Counted from the first letter of the stretch, positions 43,898 through 54,770 are shown. The stretch: DNA of 64,000 nt from Sedimentisphaerales bacterium (GCA_016930635.1 JAFGGI010000010.1:1-64000); one strand, 5' to 3'. The notes: generated from the sequence alone by a model not told the origin. Made by a program: numbers and translations.

Positions 43898-44695
43898 ATG
43901 AATATAATTGCGGTTGATATAGGTAATACGAATATAACGATAGCACTTTTTGTCGATGATACCCAAAGCGGCCTGGAAAAAGTGCCCGGGTCCGATACAG
44001 CTAAAATCACAGAGGTTTTAAAGGCCTTCTGGGAAAAAGTACCTGTCTCAAAGGCCAGCAAAGACAAGAAACGCGACGGCCATATAGTTATCGCCAGTGT
44101 AAATCCCGAATGGACCGAGCAGGTAAAGAAGATCGTAAAGAAAACGCTTGATGAAAAGGCCCTTGAGATAGGCGAAGGCAAAGATGTACCTTTGCCGATG
44201 AAGCTTGATGTAAAAGACCCTGCGGCGATCGGAGTTGACAGGGTAGTGAATGCTTTTGCCGCTTACAGTGTAGTTGGCGATGCGGTTATAGTTGCTGATT
44301 TTGGTACCGCGGTAACGATAGACCTTGTCAGCAACGAAGGCGTTTTCCTCGGCGGAGTGATATTCCCCGGTTTTGATATGTCCGCAGATGCGCTGAACAG
44401 GCACACAGCAGCACTGCCTAAGATAGGAAAAATCGTTCAGCCTGTCGGCAAACCCTACGGCAGAAGTACGGCCGAGGCGATCAATAACGGTTTGTATTAC
44501 GCGGCGATAGGGGCGATAGAAATTCTCGGCAGAGTTTATTCGGAAGAGGCAAACAAATGGCCTCAGACTATCGCGACCGGCGGGAATATGGATGTCATAA
44601 AAAGCGGGTGCGATTTCGTCGATTCATTCGTTACGAACCTGTGTGTAAAAGGTGTCGTACTTGCGTATAAGAAATACCTTGGTGAAAAAACTTAA
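43898..44695 (+). CDS. coaX: Type III pantothenate kinase
   Basis: 'IIAVDIGNTNITIALF', 'AIGVDRVVNAFAAY', 'ADFGTAVTID', 'GGVIFPG'. Confidence 0.95.
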   Translation: MNIIAVDIGNTNITIALFVDDTQSGLEKVPGSDTAKITEVLKAFWEKVPVSKASKDKKRDGHIVIASVNPEWTEQVKKIVKKTLDEKALEIGEGKDVPLPMKLDVKDPAAIGVDRVVNAFAAYSVVGDAVIVADFGTAVTIDLVSNEGVFLGGVIFPGFDMSADALNRHTAALPKIGKIVQPVGKPYGRSTAEAINNGLYYAAIGAIEILGRVYSEEANKWPQTIATGGNMDVIKSGCDFVDSFVTNLCVKGVVLAYKKYLGEKT

Positions 44696-44828
44696 AGAGG
44701 GGTTAACTGCGAATTGATACAAATCGATACTAAATGAAAAGTATTTGTAGGATACCGCTCATTTACATTCGCGGCTCTGATTCCCGCTTGCGCGGGAATG
44801 ACACTATTAAATATTGAATTAAATGAAG

Positions 44829-45980
44829 ATGAATAGGTATATATGTATTGCAGGGCTAACCACGGCAAAGGCCGTAGCTGCGATATCGAGCATACAGATT
44901 GTCGGCACTGGTGCAGCTGATATTCTCAAAACCGTTTTCAAACCCGTAGGCAGGGGTAAAGTTGATTTTTCAAAGGGGCAGATCCTTCACGGTTTTATCT
45001 TCGATTCTGACAAGGATATAGACGAGGTTATAATCGGCTGTGAAGAGACTGATAGTTTCAGTATTAATTGCCACGGCAATCCGCTTATCGTCGAAAATAT
45101 ACTCGAGCTTTTGGCCAAAAAGGGAGCAAAGATTACCACGCCTCAGGAAATTCTTGTTCATCTAAGCGGACAAAAACACGGAGATGATACGATTGCGGCC
45201 GAAGCTGATTTAGCCATTGCCCAGTCAGCAACTCTTGACGGGGCCAGGATAATTGCACATCAAACCAAAATGGGTTTGTTGCAGACCGCAGGCTGGTGGA
45301 TAAAGAACCTCGATGTCTTGGAACTTGATGATATTAAAAAAGGCGCAGAGCGGATATTAACTGACAGTGATATTGCGGATCTTTTTATAAAAGGAGTGAA
45401 GATAGTCCTCGCAGGCCCGCCTAACAGCGGCAAAAGCACGTTATTTAATTATCTTTGCGGCAGGGAAAAAGCAATTGTCACCGATATTGCGGGCACAACA
45501 AGAGACTGGCTAAGTGCACATATCAGGCTTAAAAAAATCCAGGCAGAGTTTTTCGATACTGCAGGACTCGATGAGGTATTGAGCGGACAAAATAAAATTG
45601 ATGCAGATGCGCAAGTACAGGCTAAGGAGCTTATAGAAAAAGCTGATCTGGTTTTGTATGTTGTGGATTGTACGAACCCTGCCATAGTGATGGCAGGGTT
45701 AACCGAATCATTAAACGAGATTGTGGTTTTAAATAAGTGTGATTTGGGTAAAAGTACATCTGCTGAAGGTATAGAAATTAGCGCAAAGACGGCCCAGGGG
45801 GTAGATAAACTTTTAACAGCAATTGAGGCCAAACTGGGCGTTTCGGATTTTGATATGAAAAAAACCGTCTGCTTTACGCTCAGGCAGAGAAAGCTTTTAC
45901 AGCAAATCGCAGAGGCAAAAAGCAAACAACAGGTCCGGGAGCTTATACAAGAGTTGTTAAAAAGTAATATTATTGTATAA
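44829..45980 (+). CDS. mnmE: MnmE/TrmE-like GTPase lacking the C-terminal CxGK
   Basis: 'GPPNSGKSTLFNYLCGREKAIVTDIAGTTRDWLSAHI', 'FFDTAGLDE'; ends QELLKSNIIV. Confidence 0.8.
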   Translation: MNRYICIAGLTTAKAVAAISSIQIVGTGAADILKTVFKPVGRGKVDFSKGQILHGFIFDSDKDIDEVIIGCEETDSFSINCHGNPLIVENILELLAKKGAKITTPQEILVHLSGQKHGDDTIAAEADLAIAQSATLDGARIIAHQTKMGLLQTAGWWIKNLDVLELDDIKKGAERILTDSDIADLFIKGVKIVLAGPPNSGKSTLFNYLCGREKAIVTDIAGTTRDWLSAHIRLKKIQAEFFDTAGLDEVLSGQNKIDADAQVQAKELIEKADLVLYVVDCTNPAIVMAGLTESLNEIVVLNKCDLGKSTSAEGIEISAKTAQGVDKLLTAIEAKLGVSDFDMKKTVCFTLRQRKLLQQIAEAKSKQQVRELIQELLKSNIIV

Positions 45981-45988
45981 TACGGCAT

Positions 45989-48610
45989 ATGATACAGCAA
46001 CAGGACAAATTGACCCCTGCGATGAGGCAGTATGACAACTTCAAGAAGAAGTATCCCGACTGTATTTTGTTTTTCAGGATGGGAGATTTCTATGAAACTT
46101 TTTACTCCGATGCGCAGGTCTGTTCAAATGTTTGCGGTCTTGCCCTGACCAGCAGGAGCAAAGGAGATAATCCTGTACCGCTTGCGGGTGTGCCTTTTCA
46201 TGCTGTTGATAATTATCTCAAGAAAATGATAAAGGCAGGCTACAAAGTCGCCGTCTGCGAGCAGGTTGAAAATGCAAAACTTGCCAAAGGCGTCGTCAAG
46301 CGTGATGTAGTCAGGATAATTACCCCCGGCACATTAACTGATGATATGCTGCTGGATGAAAAGCAGGATAATTTCCTTTGTGCAGTAAGTCTCAGTACGA
46401 AACAGGCAGCTGTAAGCTGGGTGGATATATCGACAGGTCATTTTTTCGCAAAAGCAGTTGAACAAAATTCTGTAATAGATGAGATTTTGCGGATTGCGCC
46501 TGCCGAGTGTATTTTGCCGGAGACGCGAGGCGAGCTTTTCGGCGCCGAGGTGAAAAAACTCGCTTCGAAAATAGAACAGTTAAGCAAATCAGCAGTAACG
46601 TTTCGGCCTACGTGGTATTTTGAACCTTTCGATGCAAATAAAAAACTGCTCAGCCATTTCGGCACTAAAACTCTCGAAGGATTCGGCATAAAAGAGGATA
46701 ATCCGGTAATCAGTCCTGCAGGTGCGATAATTGAATATTTAGCTGAGACACAGAAGACCGCTTTGGGACATATTTCAAGTATAAAACTTGTCGAGCAGAA
46801 AAAATTCCTCCAGATAGACCAGACATCGCTTGCCAGCCTGGAAGTTCTCTCGACCATTCGCAGCGGCGGTGTGAGAAATTCGCTGATAGGCAGTATCGAC
46901 GAGACTTTAACGGGTATGGGCGGCAGAATGTTTCGGCACTGGATATGTATGCCTTTGTGTGATATCGGTTCGATCGAATTAAGGCAGGATGCTGTTGAAG
47001 AACTCATCGCAAAAAAGGATGAGCTTGAAAAAATACGAGGCATCTTGAAAAATTTTGCTGACCTTGAAAGAATTGTCGCAAGGGTAAGCACTTTGCGCAC
47101 AGGGCCGAGGGATTTACTCTGGCTTGCGCAAAGTCTGAAAAAAGCAGAACCTTTAAAACAAATACTAAGTCGATTAAGCGCCGATATTCTTGTCAAACTT
47201 GCACAAAACTGTGACCCGCTGGGCGAACTTGCGCAGGTTTTGGAATCTGCTGTTGAGCCGGTATGTCCGAATCATCTTCGCGACGGCGGGGTGATAAAAT
47301 CAGGATTTAATGCTGCTCTTGACCAGCTGCGAAGTATATCGAAAGATGCCAGGACCTGGCTGGGGCAGTATCAGCAAAAAGAAATCGAACGAAGCGGAAT
47401 AACGAATCTGAAAATCGGCTTTAATAAAGTCTTCGGTTACTATATCGAAATTACCAATTCGTATAAGGATAAAGTGCCTGCAGATTATGTCCGCAAGCAA
47501 ACTATAAAAAATGCCGAGCGGTATATAACTGATGAGCTTAAAAAATATGAAGAGAAAATTTTAACGGCAGGCGAAAAGAGTCTTGAACTCGAACAGCGGC
47601 TGTTCGAACAACTCCGCCTTCAGTGTGCTTCTTACGTTGATAAGATACAGGCCCTTGCACAGGTGATTGCCAACATTGATTGCCTGTCGGCCCTGGCCCA
47701 TCTTGCATCTTCGAGGAAATATATCAGACCGAAAATCACAAATACCAGGGAGCTGGTGATTCGTGACGGCAAACATCCTGTCCTTGCCGAGACGCTGGGC
47801 CCTGAATTTGTGCCTAACGATGTCGAGCTCTGTACGGATAATAATGATGTAATGATCCTCACCGGCCCGAATATGAGCGGCAAGAGTACATATATAAGAC
47901 AGACAGCCTTGCTTGTGCTGCTGGCCCAGACGGGCAGCTTTATACCCGCCAAACAGGCAACGATAGGACTGGTTGACAGGATTTTCACCCGCATCGGTGC
48001 TTCTGACGAATTGGTCAGGGGCCAGTCAACTTTTATGGTGGAAATGACCGAAACCGCCAACATAGTCAATAACGCCACGGAAAAATCCTTAGTAATTCTC
48101 GATGAAGTCGGCAGGGGGACAAGTACTTATGACGGGCTTTCCCTTGCCTGGGCGATTACTGAACATATCGCTAATAATATTAAATGCAGAACGCTTTTCG
48201 CGACGCACTATCATGAATTGACGGCACTGGATGAGCTTCTTGTAAATGTCATAAACTGCAATGTGGCTGTTCGTGAGTGGATGGATGAAGTGGTGTTTTT
48301 GCATAAGATTTTGCCGGGCGGAACCGATAAAAGCTATGGTATACATGTAGCTAAATTAGCGGGGATAGGTAAACCAATTCTCGAAAGAAGTAAAGAAATC
48401 CTCGATGATTTGGAAAGTACTTTCCAAAAAGAGGCCGGCGGCGACAAGCTTACCAGGAAAAGGACCAAAAAACCCGACCCTGCTCAACTTTTCGACCAGA
48501 AAGAAAAAGACGTTCTCGAAAGGCTCAAAGGCCTTGATGTTAATAATCTTACGCCGATACAGGCCATCAATTTGCTCAATGAAATCAAGGATTTTCTCGC
48601 CAAACAGTAG
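45989..48610 (+). CDS. mutS: DNA mismatch repair protein MutS
   Basis: 'MGDFYETFYSDA', 'TGPNMSGKSTYIRQTALLVLLAQ', 'DEVGRGTSTYDGLSLAWAI'. Confidence 0.98.
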   Translation: MIQQQDKLTPAMRQYDNFKKKYPDCILFFRMGDFYETFYSDAQVCSNVCGLALTSRSKGDNPVPLAGVPFHAVDNYLKKMIKAGYKVAVCEQVENAKLAKGVVKRDVVRIITPGTLTDDMLLDEKQDNFLCAVSLSTKQAAVSWVDISTGHFFAKAVEQNSVIDEILRIAPAECILPETRGELFGAEVKKLASKIEQLSKSAVTFRPTWYFEPFDANKKLLSHFGTKTLEGFGIKEDNPVISPAGAIIEYLAETQKTALGHISSIKLVEQKKFLQIDQTSLASLEVLSTIRSGGVRNSLIGSIDETLTGMGGRMFRHWICMPLCDIGSIELRQDAVEELIAKKDELEKIRGILKNFADLERIVARVSTLRTGPRDLLWLAQSLKKAEPLKQILSRLSADILVKLAQNCDPLGELAQVLESAVEPVCPNHLRDGGVIKSGFNAALDQLRSISKDARTWLGQYQQKEIERSGITNLKIGFNKVFGYYIEITNSYKDKVPADYVRKQTIKNAERYITDELKKYEEKILTAGEKSLELEQRLFEQLRLQCASYVDKIQALAQVIANIDCLSALAHLASSRKYIRPKITNTRELVIRDGKHPVLAETLGPEFVPNDVELCTDNNDVMILTGPNMSGKSTYIRQTALLVLLAQTGSFIPAKQATIGLVDRIFTRIGASDELVRGQSTFMVEMTETANIVNNATEKSLVILDEVGRGTSTYDGLSLAWAITEHIANNIKCRTLFATHYHELTALDELLVNVINCNVAVREWMDEVVFLHKILPGGTDKSYGIHVAKLAGIGKPILERSKEILDDLESTFQKEAGGDKLTRKRTKKPDPAQLFDQKEKDVLERLKGLDVNNLTPIQAINLLNEIKDFLAKQ

Positions 48611-48681
48611 CTATAATTAGGGTTGAATATTTTACATCGCTGTATTAAAATACCTTTGATAAATATTTAGCGGGGCTTATT

Positions 48682-49419
48682 ATGTATTGTCAAAAATGTG
48701 GAGCAGATAACCTTGAAAATGCTGCGATGTGTCAAAATTGCGGCGGGATTTTTGTTTACAGTCAGCCAACGAAAACGAGCGGTATGGCAATAACTTCAAT
48801 GATACTGGGTATTAGCGGTTTCTCATTATTTTGGGCCTTCGGCATTGTCTCAATAATCGGTCTTATCTTCGGGATAATCGCGCTTAATCGTGTTAACAAG
48901 TCTGGCGGTGTGCTTAAAGGCAAAGGTTTTGCAATCACAGGAATTGTAACCTCGGCCGCAGGACTGGCACTTGTCCTTACGATTATAGGAGTCTGGTTAT
49001 TTATTAATTCGGCAACCACTTTTTCACTGAGAAAAAAACTGAGGATGCAAAGTGAATTTGCCCTGACTGCCCAGGAAGGTGTAAAACCTGGTATTGAAGG
49101 CTGGGTTTGTATTATCAATGATAAAGATAATCCTGAAAGAAATTGCCTTAAACCATTATTTACCCCCAGGCAGGTTCAGTCGGAGAATGAATTGGTTATT
49201 TCTGATATGAGATGCGGGCCTCGAGGCAAGGAATCTATAAAAGTCAGTTGGCAATATATCAACAAAGAAAATAAGGCCGATGTGTATGATTTCAGAATGA
49301 CTATGTTAGTTGATGAGGATTTTATCGGCACAAGTGAAAAGGTGATTGTCTACAACGGCACAGAACAGGTTATTTTTGAGGATGCCCGCCGAAAAATATT
49401 CATTAAATCTAAAAAGTAA
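48682..49419 (+). CDS. Zinc-ribbon + DUF4190-like membrane protein
   Basis: 'MYCQKCGADNLENAAMCQNCGG' ribbon; TM helices. Confidence 0.75.
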   Translation: MYCQKCGADNLENAAMCQNCGGIFVYSQPTKTSGMAITSMILGISGFSLFWAFGIVSIIGLIFGIIALNRVNKSGGVLKGKGFAITGIVTSAAGLALVLTIIGVWLFINSATTFSLRKKLRMQSEFALTAQEGVKPGIEGWVCIINDKDNPERNCLKPLFTPRQVQSENELVISDMRCGPRGKESIKVSWQYINKENKADVYDFRMTMLVDEDFIGTSEKVIVYNGTEQVIFEDARRKIFIKSKK

Positions 49420-49422
49420 CAG

Positions 49423-49956
49423 TTATCTCTTATTGCTGAACTGCTTTTTTAATGAAACAGCGTATAGTATCAGAAATATCACCAGGCAGATTATACAAAC
49501 CAATTTCACATGATTTTTGCTGAGTAGTCGCCAGAGATAGTTTTTTTGTATCGGCCAAAAAGGTTTTACATCATAATGGTAGATGCCGTCGATCAGTACA
49601 TGGAACCATACACCCGTAATACCTGAGATAATTATCTTAAAAACATTGGTCTGATATGGTATCCTTATTATCTTCATAGACCAGCTTATTATCGGCAAGC
49701 CCAGATAAGCAACAAATCCCCATGCAGCACCAACAACTGCACCGATCAAAAGGGTATGGCCGAGTCTGTGACATGGCCTGCCCAGGTGTAAAAAATTTAC
49801 CAGAAGTACTTCAACGTCCACTATTATATTTGCAAATACAAATACCGGCAGATCTATCCACTTTCTGAAGATATACCCGATTAGTGCTGATGGCCCAAAG
49901 TGATAAGGTGTACATGGCATATATACATTATAATTTTGCTGATATCTTAAGTCCAT
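49423..49956 (-). CDS. Integral membrane protein (membrane-bound hydrolase-like), unknown
   Basis: 'TPYHFGPSALIGYIF...GHTLLIGAVVGAAWG'. Confidence 0.6.
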   Translation of the reverse strand: MDLRYQQNYNVYMPCTPYHFGPSALIGYIFRKWIDLPVFVFANIIVDVEVLLVNFLHLGRPCHRLGHTLLIGAVVGAAWGFVAYLGLPIISWSMKIIRIPYQTNVFKIIISGITGVWFHVLIDGIYHYDVKPFWPIQKNYLWRLLSKNHVKLVCIICLVIFLILYAVSLKKQFSNKR

Positions 49957-50040
49957 GAAAAAGTCGTCTTATTGAACCGTCTTGCCTGCTTTTAGCTTTT
50001 CTGATTGATTATTTGAACTGTTTTACAGATAATTATCGGG

Positions 50041-51192
50041 ATGAAGATAAAGATGACCGGCAAAACCATTGCAAATATAATCGCCTGTCTTGTTGTTACA
50101 CTGATGGCATTAGGAGTAGTCTTCGTTTTCAGCGCCAGTGCCAGAATTGATGCCGAGTACGACCTCTCGAAATTTTATTCCTATCCGGAATTTCGTCAGA
50201 TTGTATTTTTTATGGTCTCGATGATTATTCTTTTTGCCTTTTCCCGGCTTGATTATCGCAAACTTGGTTTTTGTTTTACCGGCGTCAAAGGATGGATCTT
50301 CAATATATCGGTCTTGCTTGTTGTTACCAGTATAATACTTCTTGTTCTGGTTCTTTTCTTGGGTGCAGAGGTCAATTATGCCCGGCGATGGTTCAGAATC
50401 CCTGCCGGGCCTGTAACTATAAACTTTCAGCCTTCTGAACTGGCAAAATGGTCACTTGTACTGTTTATTTGTGCAGTGTCGGTTGTACTCGATAAGAAAA
50501 TAAAAAATTTCAGGATATTTGTTCTGTTGTCTCTTTTAATAGGCCTTGTTGTGGGTCTCATCGTAATAGAAGATTTTGGAACTGCGGTCTTTGTGGCTTT
50601 TATCAGCCTTGTGATTCTGTTTGCCGCCGGTGCTAAATGGTGGCATTTCCTGACGCCTCTTCCAGTACTGGCAGCGGTCTTTGCTTTTGCGATATTTTCT
50701 TCTCCCGAACGAATTGAAAGAGTCAAGGCGTTTATTTTACCGGACGACTCAATTGCCCAGACTTCCGGCTACCAAATAAGACAGTCGCTTATTGCGATAT
50801 CAACCGGGCGGATATTCGGCAAAGGTCTGGGCCGGGGTATAAGTAAATATGGTCATCTGCCGGAGGATACCACCGATTTTATATTTGCGATAATTGCTGA
50901 AGAGTTCGGTTTTCTCGGTGTCTGTTTTGTTATTCTGCTTTTTTTACTTTTACTGTTTTTTGGTATTATTATAATCTGTAGATGTAATGATGACTTCGGA
51001 AGGCTGCTTGCCTTTGGCATCGTTCTCGCAATAGTGTTGCAGGCAGTAATAAATCTTGGTGTAGTTACCCGGCTGCTGCCGACAAAAGGAATCGCGCTGC
51101 CATTCATAAGTGCAGGCGGAACACATCTTTTTCTTTCTGCAATGGCGGCGGGCATTCTTATGAGTATCGCTAAAAGGAGTAATGCGGGATGA
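50041..51192 (+). CDS. ftsW: FtsW/RodA/SpoVE-family glycosyltransferase
   Basis: 'SGYQIRQSLIAISTGRIFGKGLGRG', 'LPEDTTDFIFAIIAEEFGFLG', 'LPFISAGGT'. Confidence 0.93.
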   Translation: MKIKMTGKTIANIIACLVVTLMALGVVFVFSASARIDAEYDLSKFYSYPEFRQIVFFMVSMIILFAFSRLDYRKLGFCFTGVKGWIFNISVLLVVTSIILLVLVLFLGAEVNYARRWFRIPAGPVTINFQPSELAKWSLVLFICAVSVVLDKKIKNFRIFVLLSLLIGLVVGLIVIEDFGTAVFVAFISLVILFAAGAKWWHFLTPLPVLAAVFAFAIFSSPERIERVKAFILPDDSIAQTSGYQIRQSLIAISTGRIFGKGLGRGISKYGHLPEDTTDFIFAIIAEEFGFLGVCFVILLFLLLLFFGIIIICRCNDDFGRLLAFGIVLAIVLQAVINLGVVTRLLPTKGIALPFISAGGTHLFLSAMAAGILMSIAKRSNAG

Positions 51193-51194
51193 AC

Positions 51195-51300
51195 CCCGCA
51201 CCTTATTTCTATTTAATTTTGTTTGAACTTATTATGATCTTTTGTATATAGACTATATATTTTTCCAGAATATTTTATGAATAATTAAAAGGTGCGGGAT
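51195..51300. repeat. Short TIR-bounded element copy B (CCCGCACCTT...AAGGTGCGGG)
   Basis: 10-bp perfect TIRs (51195-51204 / 51289-51298); internal 'ctatatatttttccagaa' shared with copy A. Confidence 0.85.
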
Positions 51301-52402
51301 GAAACATATTTACTTTGCTGCAGGTGGCACAGGCGGTCATATTTATCCTGCTATTGCGGTCGCAAAAGAGATTTTAAGAGCAGATCCATCCTGTAAGATA
51401 ACTTTTTTCTGCAGTCAAAGACCGATAGATGCCAGAATCCTTTCGGGCACAGGTTTTAATATTGTTCCTCTGCCGGCCAGAGCTTTCTCTAAAAATCCTT
51501 ATAAGATGTTGTCGTTTATCAAAGCGGTTTTTTTCGGGAAAAATATTGTTGCCCAAAATATTATTTCCGACTCCGCCCAGTCAGTTCTTTTCAGTACGGG
51601 CGGTTTTGTCTCTGCTTGTGCTGTGCTTGCAGCGAACGACTTGAAAATCCCTACAGCGATGCTTAATATCGATTCACTGCCGGGCAAAGCAAATAAATTA
51701 CTTGCTCGCTATGTAAAGGATATTTTTGTCCAGTTTGAAGATACCGGAAAATATTTTGGTTCTAATCGCACCAAAGTCACTGTCAGCGGATGTCCTTTGC
51801 CTTCGGCTTTTTTCAATGCTGCTAAAGAGACGGCAATGGAATCGCTCGGTTTAAATCCAAAGAAAAAGGTATTGCTTATAACCGGTGCTTCCAGCGGTTC
51901 GGCAAATATCAACAACGTTATAAATTATCTTTTCGACCGGTTGGAAAGCCTTTCTTCCGACTGGCAGATAGTCCACCTGGCAGGTATTGCACATTATGAC
52001 ACGGTGAGAACATTTTATAAGCGGGCCGATATAAATCACGTGGTTCTGGATTATTGTGATGATATGCCGTCTCTGCTTGCAGCGGCTGACCTTGTAATCG
52101 GCAGAGCAGGGGCTATGAGTATTGCCGAATTTGCCGCATCAGGTACGCCCGCAATTTGCCTGCCTTATCCTTATCACTCTGATAAACATCAGCGGCATAA
52201 TGCTCAATATCTTCTCGAAGCCGGTTGCGGCTGTATCGTTGAAGATCTATGTGATACTGAAAAGACCGCAAGACTTTTATGGCCTGTACTTTGTGAACTT
52301 GCCGGTTCGGACGGCAAACTTAGGCAGATGAGGCAAAATTGTGATAAAATTGTTAATCCCGACGCTGCAAAACAAATAGCGACAATGCTGTTGAGTTATT
52401 AA
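51299..52402 (+). CDS. murG: UDP-GlcNAc:undecaprenyl-PP-MurNAc-pentapeptide transferase
   Basis: 'YFAAGGTGGHIYPAIAVA', 'ADLVIGRAGAMSIAEFAASGTPAICLPYPYHSDKHQRHNA'. Confidence 0.96.
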   Translation: MKHIYFAAGGTGGHIYPAIAVAKEILRADPSCKITFFCSQRPIDARILSGTGFNIVPLPARAFSKNPYKMLSFIKAVFFGKNIVAQNIISDSAQSVLFSTGGFVSACAVLAANDLKIPTAMLNIDSLPGKANKLLARYVKDIFVQFEDTGKYFGSNRTKVTVSGCPLPSAFFNAAKETAMESLGLNPKKKVLLITGASSGSANINNVINYLFDRLESLSSDWQIVHLAGIAHYDTVRTFYKRADINHVVLDYCDDMPSLLAAADLVIGRAGAMSIAEFAASGTPAICLPYPYHSDKHQRHNAQYLLEAGCGCIVEDLCDTEKTARLLWPVLCELAGSDGKLRQMRQNCDKIVNPDAAKQIATMLLSY

Positions 52403-52505
52403 TAAAGACAGATTGTTCTTTTTATTTGAAAATTTATGAACTTGAACATAAAATGATGCCGAAGCGTAATATAGATGAAAAATAGAAGGATTTAAATCTT
52501 ATAAA

Positions 52506-54770
52506 ATGAGCCGTTATTTTTCTATAATATCAAAAACCATTTTTATTTTAGTGCTTTTGTGTTGTACGGGCAGCCTTTTTGCTGAGTCCGAAAGCACGGA
52601 TTTAAATGTAACAGACCAATCGGCTATGCTTAATTCAACAGATGAACAAACCCGTATTGACGCAGCGGTTGAATTGCTCAAAAGCTCATCGTCCCAGGCA
52701 AGACAGGTTTTACTTAAAGCTCTTGAAAATAAAGAAAACCCGGCTGTTCAGGTTTCTATATGTAAAGCACTTGTTCAATTCAGGAATTTTCCCAATCTTG
52801 TTCCTGACAGAAACGATTTTCTTGTACCGCTGATGACTATTATCAGGACTCAAAATGGTGAGATGGCGACTCTCGCAGCACGCGCATCATTGATGTATAG
52901 TTATCAAAAGGTCAAAAACTATATTAAAAATATAATAGACGATCCTGCACTTTCGGATTCGATAAAGAAAAATGCGATTTATGCTCTTCAAATTCGTCCG
53001 GACAAAGAGGCAGTTTCAATGCTGGTAAATCTTCTCGACAGCAAAGATGTAAAACTTGCTTCTGCAGCGGCCGATGCATTGACCGAATGGATTCCAGCCG
53101 CCAATGACGAGAAATTATGGCTGAGAAAAGCTAAAGGTCTTAAGTATAAAAGCCGTACGGATGTCTTTCGTGAAAAATTACTTACTCAGGAAGAAAAGAC
53201 AAGGCGTCTCTGTGACGAAGTCGTAGAATGGCAGAAAAGATATGTTTCGTCATTGGAAATCATATATCTGAATACTGCTGATGAAGAGAGCCGCGGGAAA
53301 TTTATTGCAGAGAATCTGGCTTTTGACCAGAGTCCTGTAAAACAGTGGGCGATCGAAAAAATCAATATGTGGCGCAAAAGCGGGAAACCATTGCCTCTTG
53401 ATATACTACAAAAACCTCTTGTCAATCTTGTTTCTGACCCTGACCCCGCGATAAGACTGGCAACGGCTAAACTGCTTGGCGTCCTGACGAATGTAAATTC
53501 TGTTGATGCACTTTTTACTCAATTAAAAGAGGAAAGCAAGCCCGACGTGAAAACCCAGATTCTGATCTCCCTTGCTTATGTATGTAATTTTGCCTTATCG
53601 CCGGGAGCTGAGATAGAAATCAGTTCTGAAGTGCGCACAGAGACTCTGAAAATTGCTGCAGACTTTCTTAAAGATTCAAATCCTATTGCGGCAGCAGAAG
53701 TGATTCGTAACCTGCTTTTGCAAAACGGCCTTGAAGAAGCACAGGTAAAACCATACTTCAAGCTTATAGCGAATATGTTCAAAAAAGCAGATGATGAACA
53801 AACCAGAGGACGTCTTCTGGAAGAAATGGCTCGGCTATGCGGAAGCGATAGCTTTTATATGACTATAGCGGGAGGAATCTTTAATGATATTTTTGCCGAA
53901 TCTATAAACAGTAAAAATAACCAGATAGCAACTCCTGCCGTCATCGGTCTTATTAGAATAGATCAGATAAGTGCGTTTGAGCTTTTAAAGAAAAAAGGCT
54001 TTGCAAATCATCCGAGCATGAAAGTTCGCAGCGAACTCGTTTCTATAGCCGGGCAAATGGGTACAGCTGACGATCTCGACTGGCTTGGCCCGATAGTGAA
54101 AAATGCCGAATCTGATGACGAGGAAAAACAGGCCGTAGATGCGATGATGAATATTTTTCAGCATTGTCATGCAGATGTCTTGTTCAAATGGGTCCAGGAA
54201 TTTGCTTTTCTGGCAAAAACAAAGAAAAATGAATTAATCCTGGCGAGAACAAGAGCATTGTTCGAAATGGCTGAAAAAAAAGCCGAAGCCGATCAGGATA
54301 TGCAGCTCCTGTTTTCTATACGATATTCCATGGCCCAATATTGTTCCGATCTGGAATGGTATGATTTGGCGGCAAAGTACTATGGTATTCTCCTGCAGTC
54401 TGGTTTTGATCCTGCTCAAGCACCTCAGATAACAGCAAAACTGCTTAATGTCCATTTATATTCCGGCCAGGCAGAAGCTGTTAAGCAGATTGTTACTAAT
54501 TTCCTGCTGTCTTCGGATTTCCTGCCGGATGCGGAATTGGCAATGGTTCTTAATGATTACTTTATGAAAAATAAAGATGCTCAGCAGTCTAAACGTATTT
54601 TTGATGCCATTGCTTCAATAAAAATTCCTGCTGATAACCCTCGGCCGCTTTGGACTGCCCAGCTTGAAGAATGGGAAGTATTTATGAAACTTATTTTGAA
54701 AATGAAGGAAGATCCGAATATTTCTGAAAAATCCGATATGCCTGCCGAACCGAATACTTTAGAAAAGTAG
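52506..54770 (+). CDS. HEAT-repeat secreted/periplasmic protein
   Basis: Signal peptide; HEAT-like 'EAVSMLVNLLDSKDVKLASAAADALTEW'. Confidence 0.75.
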   Translation: MSRYFSIISKTIFILVLLCCTGSLFAESESTDLNVTDQSAMLNSTDEQTRIDAAVELLKSSSSQARQVLLKALENKENPAVQVSICKALVQFRNFPNLVPDRNDFLVPLMTIIRTQNGEMATLAARASLMYSYQKVKNYIKNIIDDPALSDSIKKNAIYALQIRPDKEAVSMLVNLLDSKDVKLASAAADALTEWIPAANDEKLWLRKAKGLKYKSRTDVFREKLLTQEEKTRRLCDEVVEWQKRYVSSLEIIYLNTADEESRGKFIAENLAFDQSPVKQWAIEKINMWRKSGKPLPLDILQKPLVNLVSDPDPAIRLATAKLLGVLTNVNSVDALFTQLKEESKPDVKTQILISLAYVCNFALSPGAEIEISSEVRTETLKIAADFLKDSNPIAAAEVIRNLLLQNGLEEAQVKPYFKLIANMFKKADDEQTRGRLLEEMARLCGSDSFYMTIAGGIFNDIFAESINSKNNQIATPAVIGLIRIDQISAFELLKKKGFANHPSMKVRSELVSIAGQMGTADDLDWLGPIVKNAESDDEEKQAVDAMMNIFQHCHADVLFKWVQEFAFLAKTKKNELILARTRALFEMAEKKAEADQDMQLLFSIRYSMAQYCSDLEWYDLAAKYYGILLQSGFDPAQAPQITAKLLNVHLYSGQAEAVKQIVTNFLLSSDFLPDAELAMVLNDYFMKNKDAQQSKRIFDAIASIKIPADNPRPLWTAQLEEWEVFMKLILKMKEDPNISEKSDMPAEPNTLEK

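Noticed and set aside
46438-48346. Multiple antisense ORFs within mutS
   Set aside because: mutS motifs are clear on the plus strand; antisense frames lack initiation context or domain signatures.
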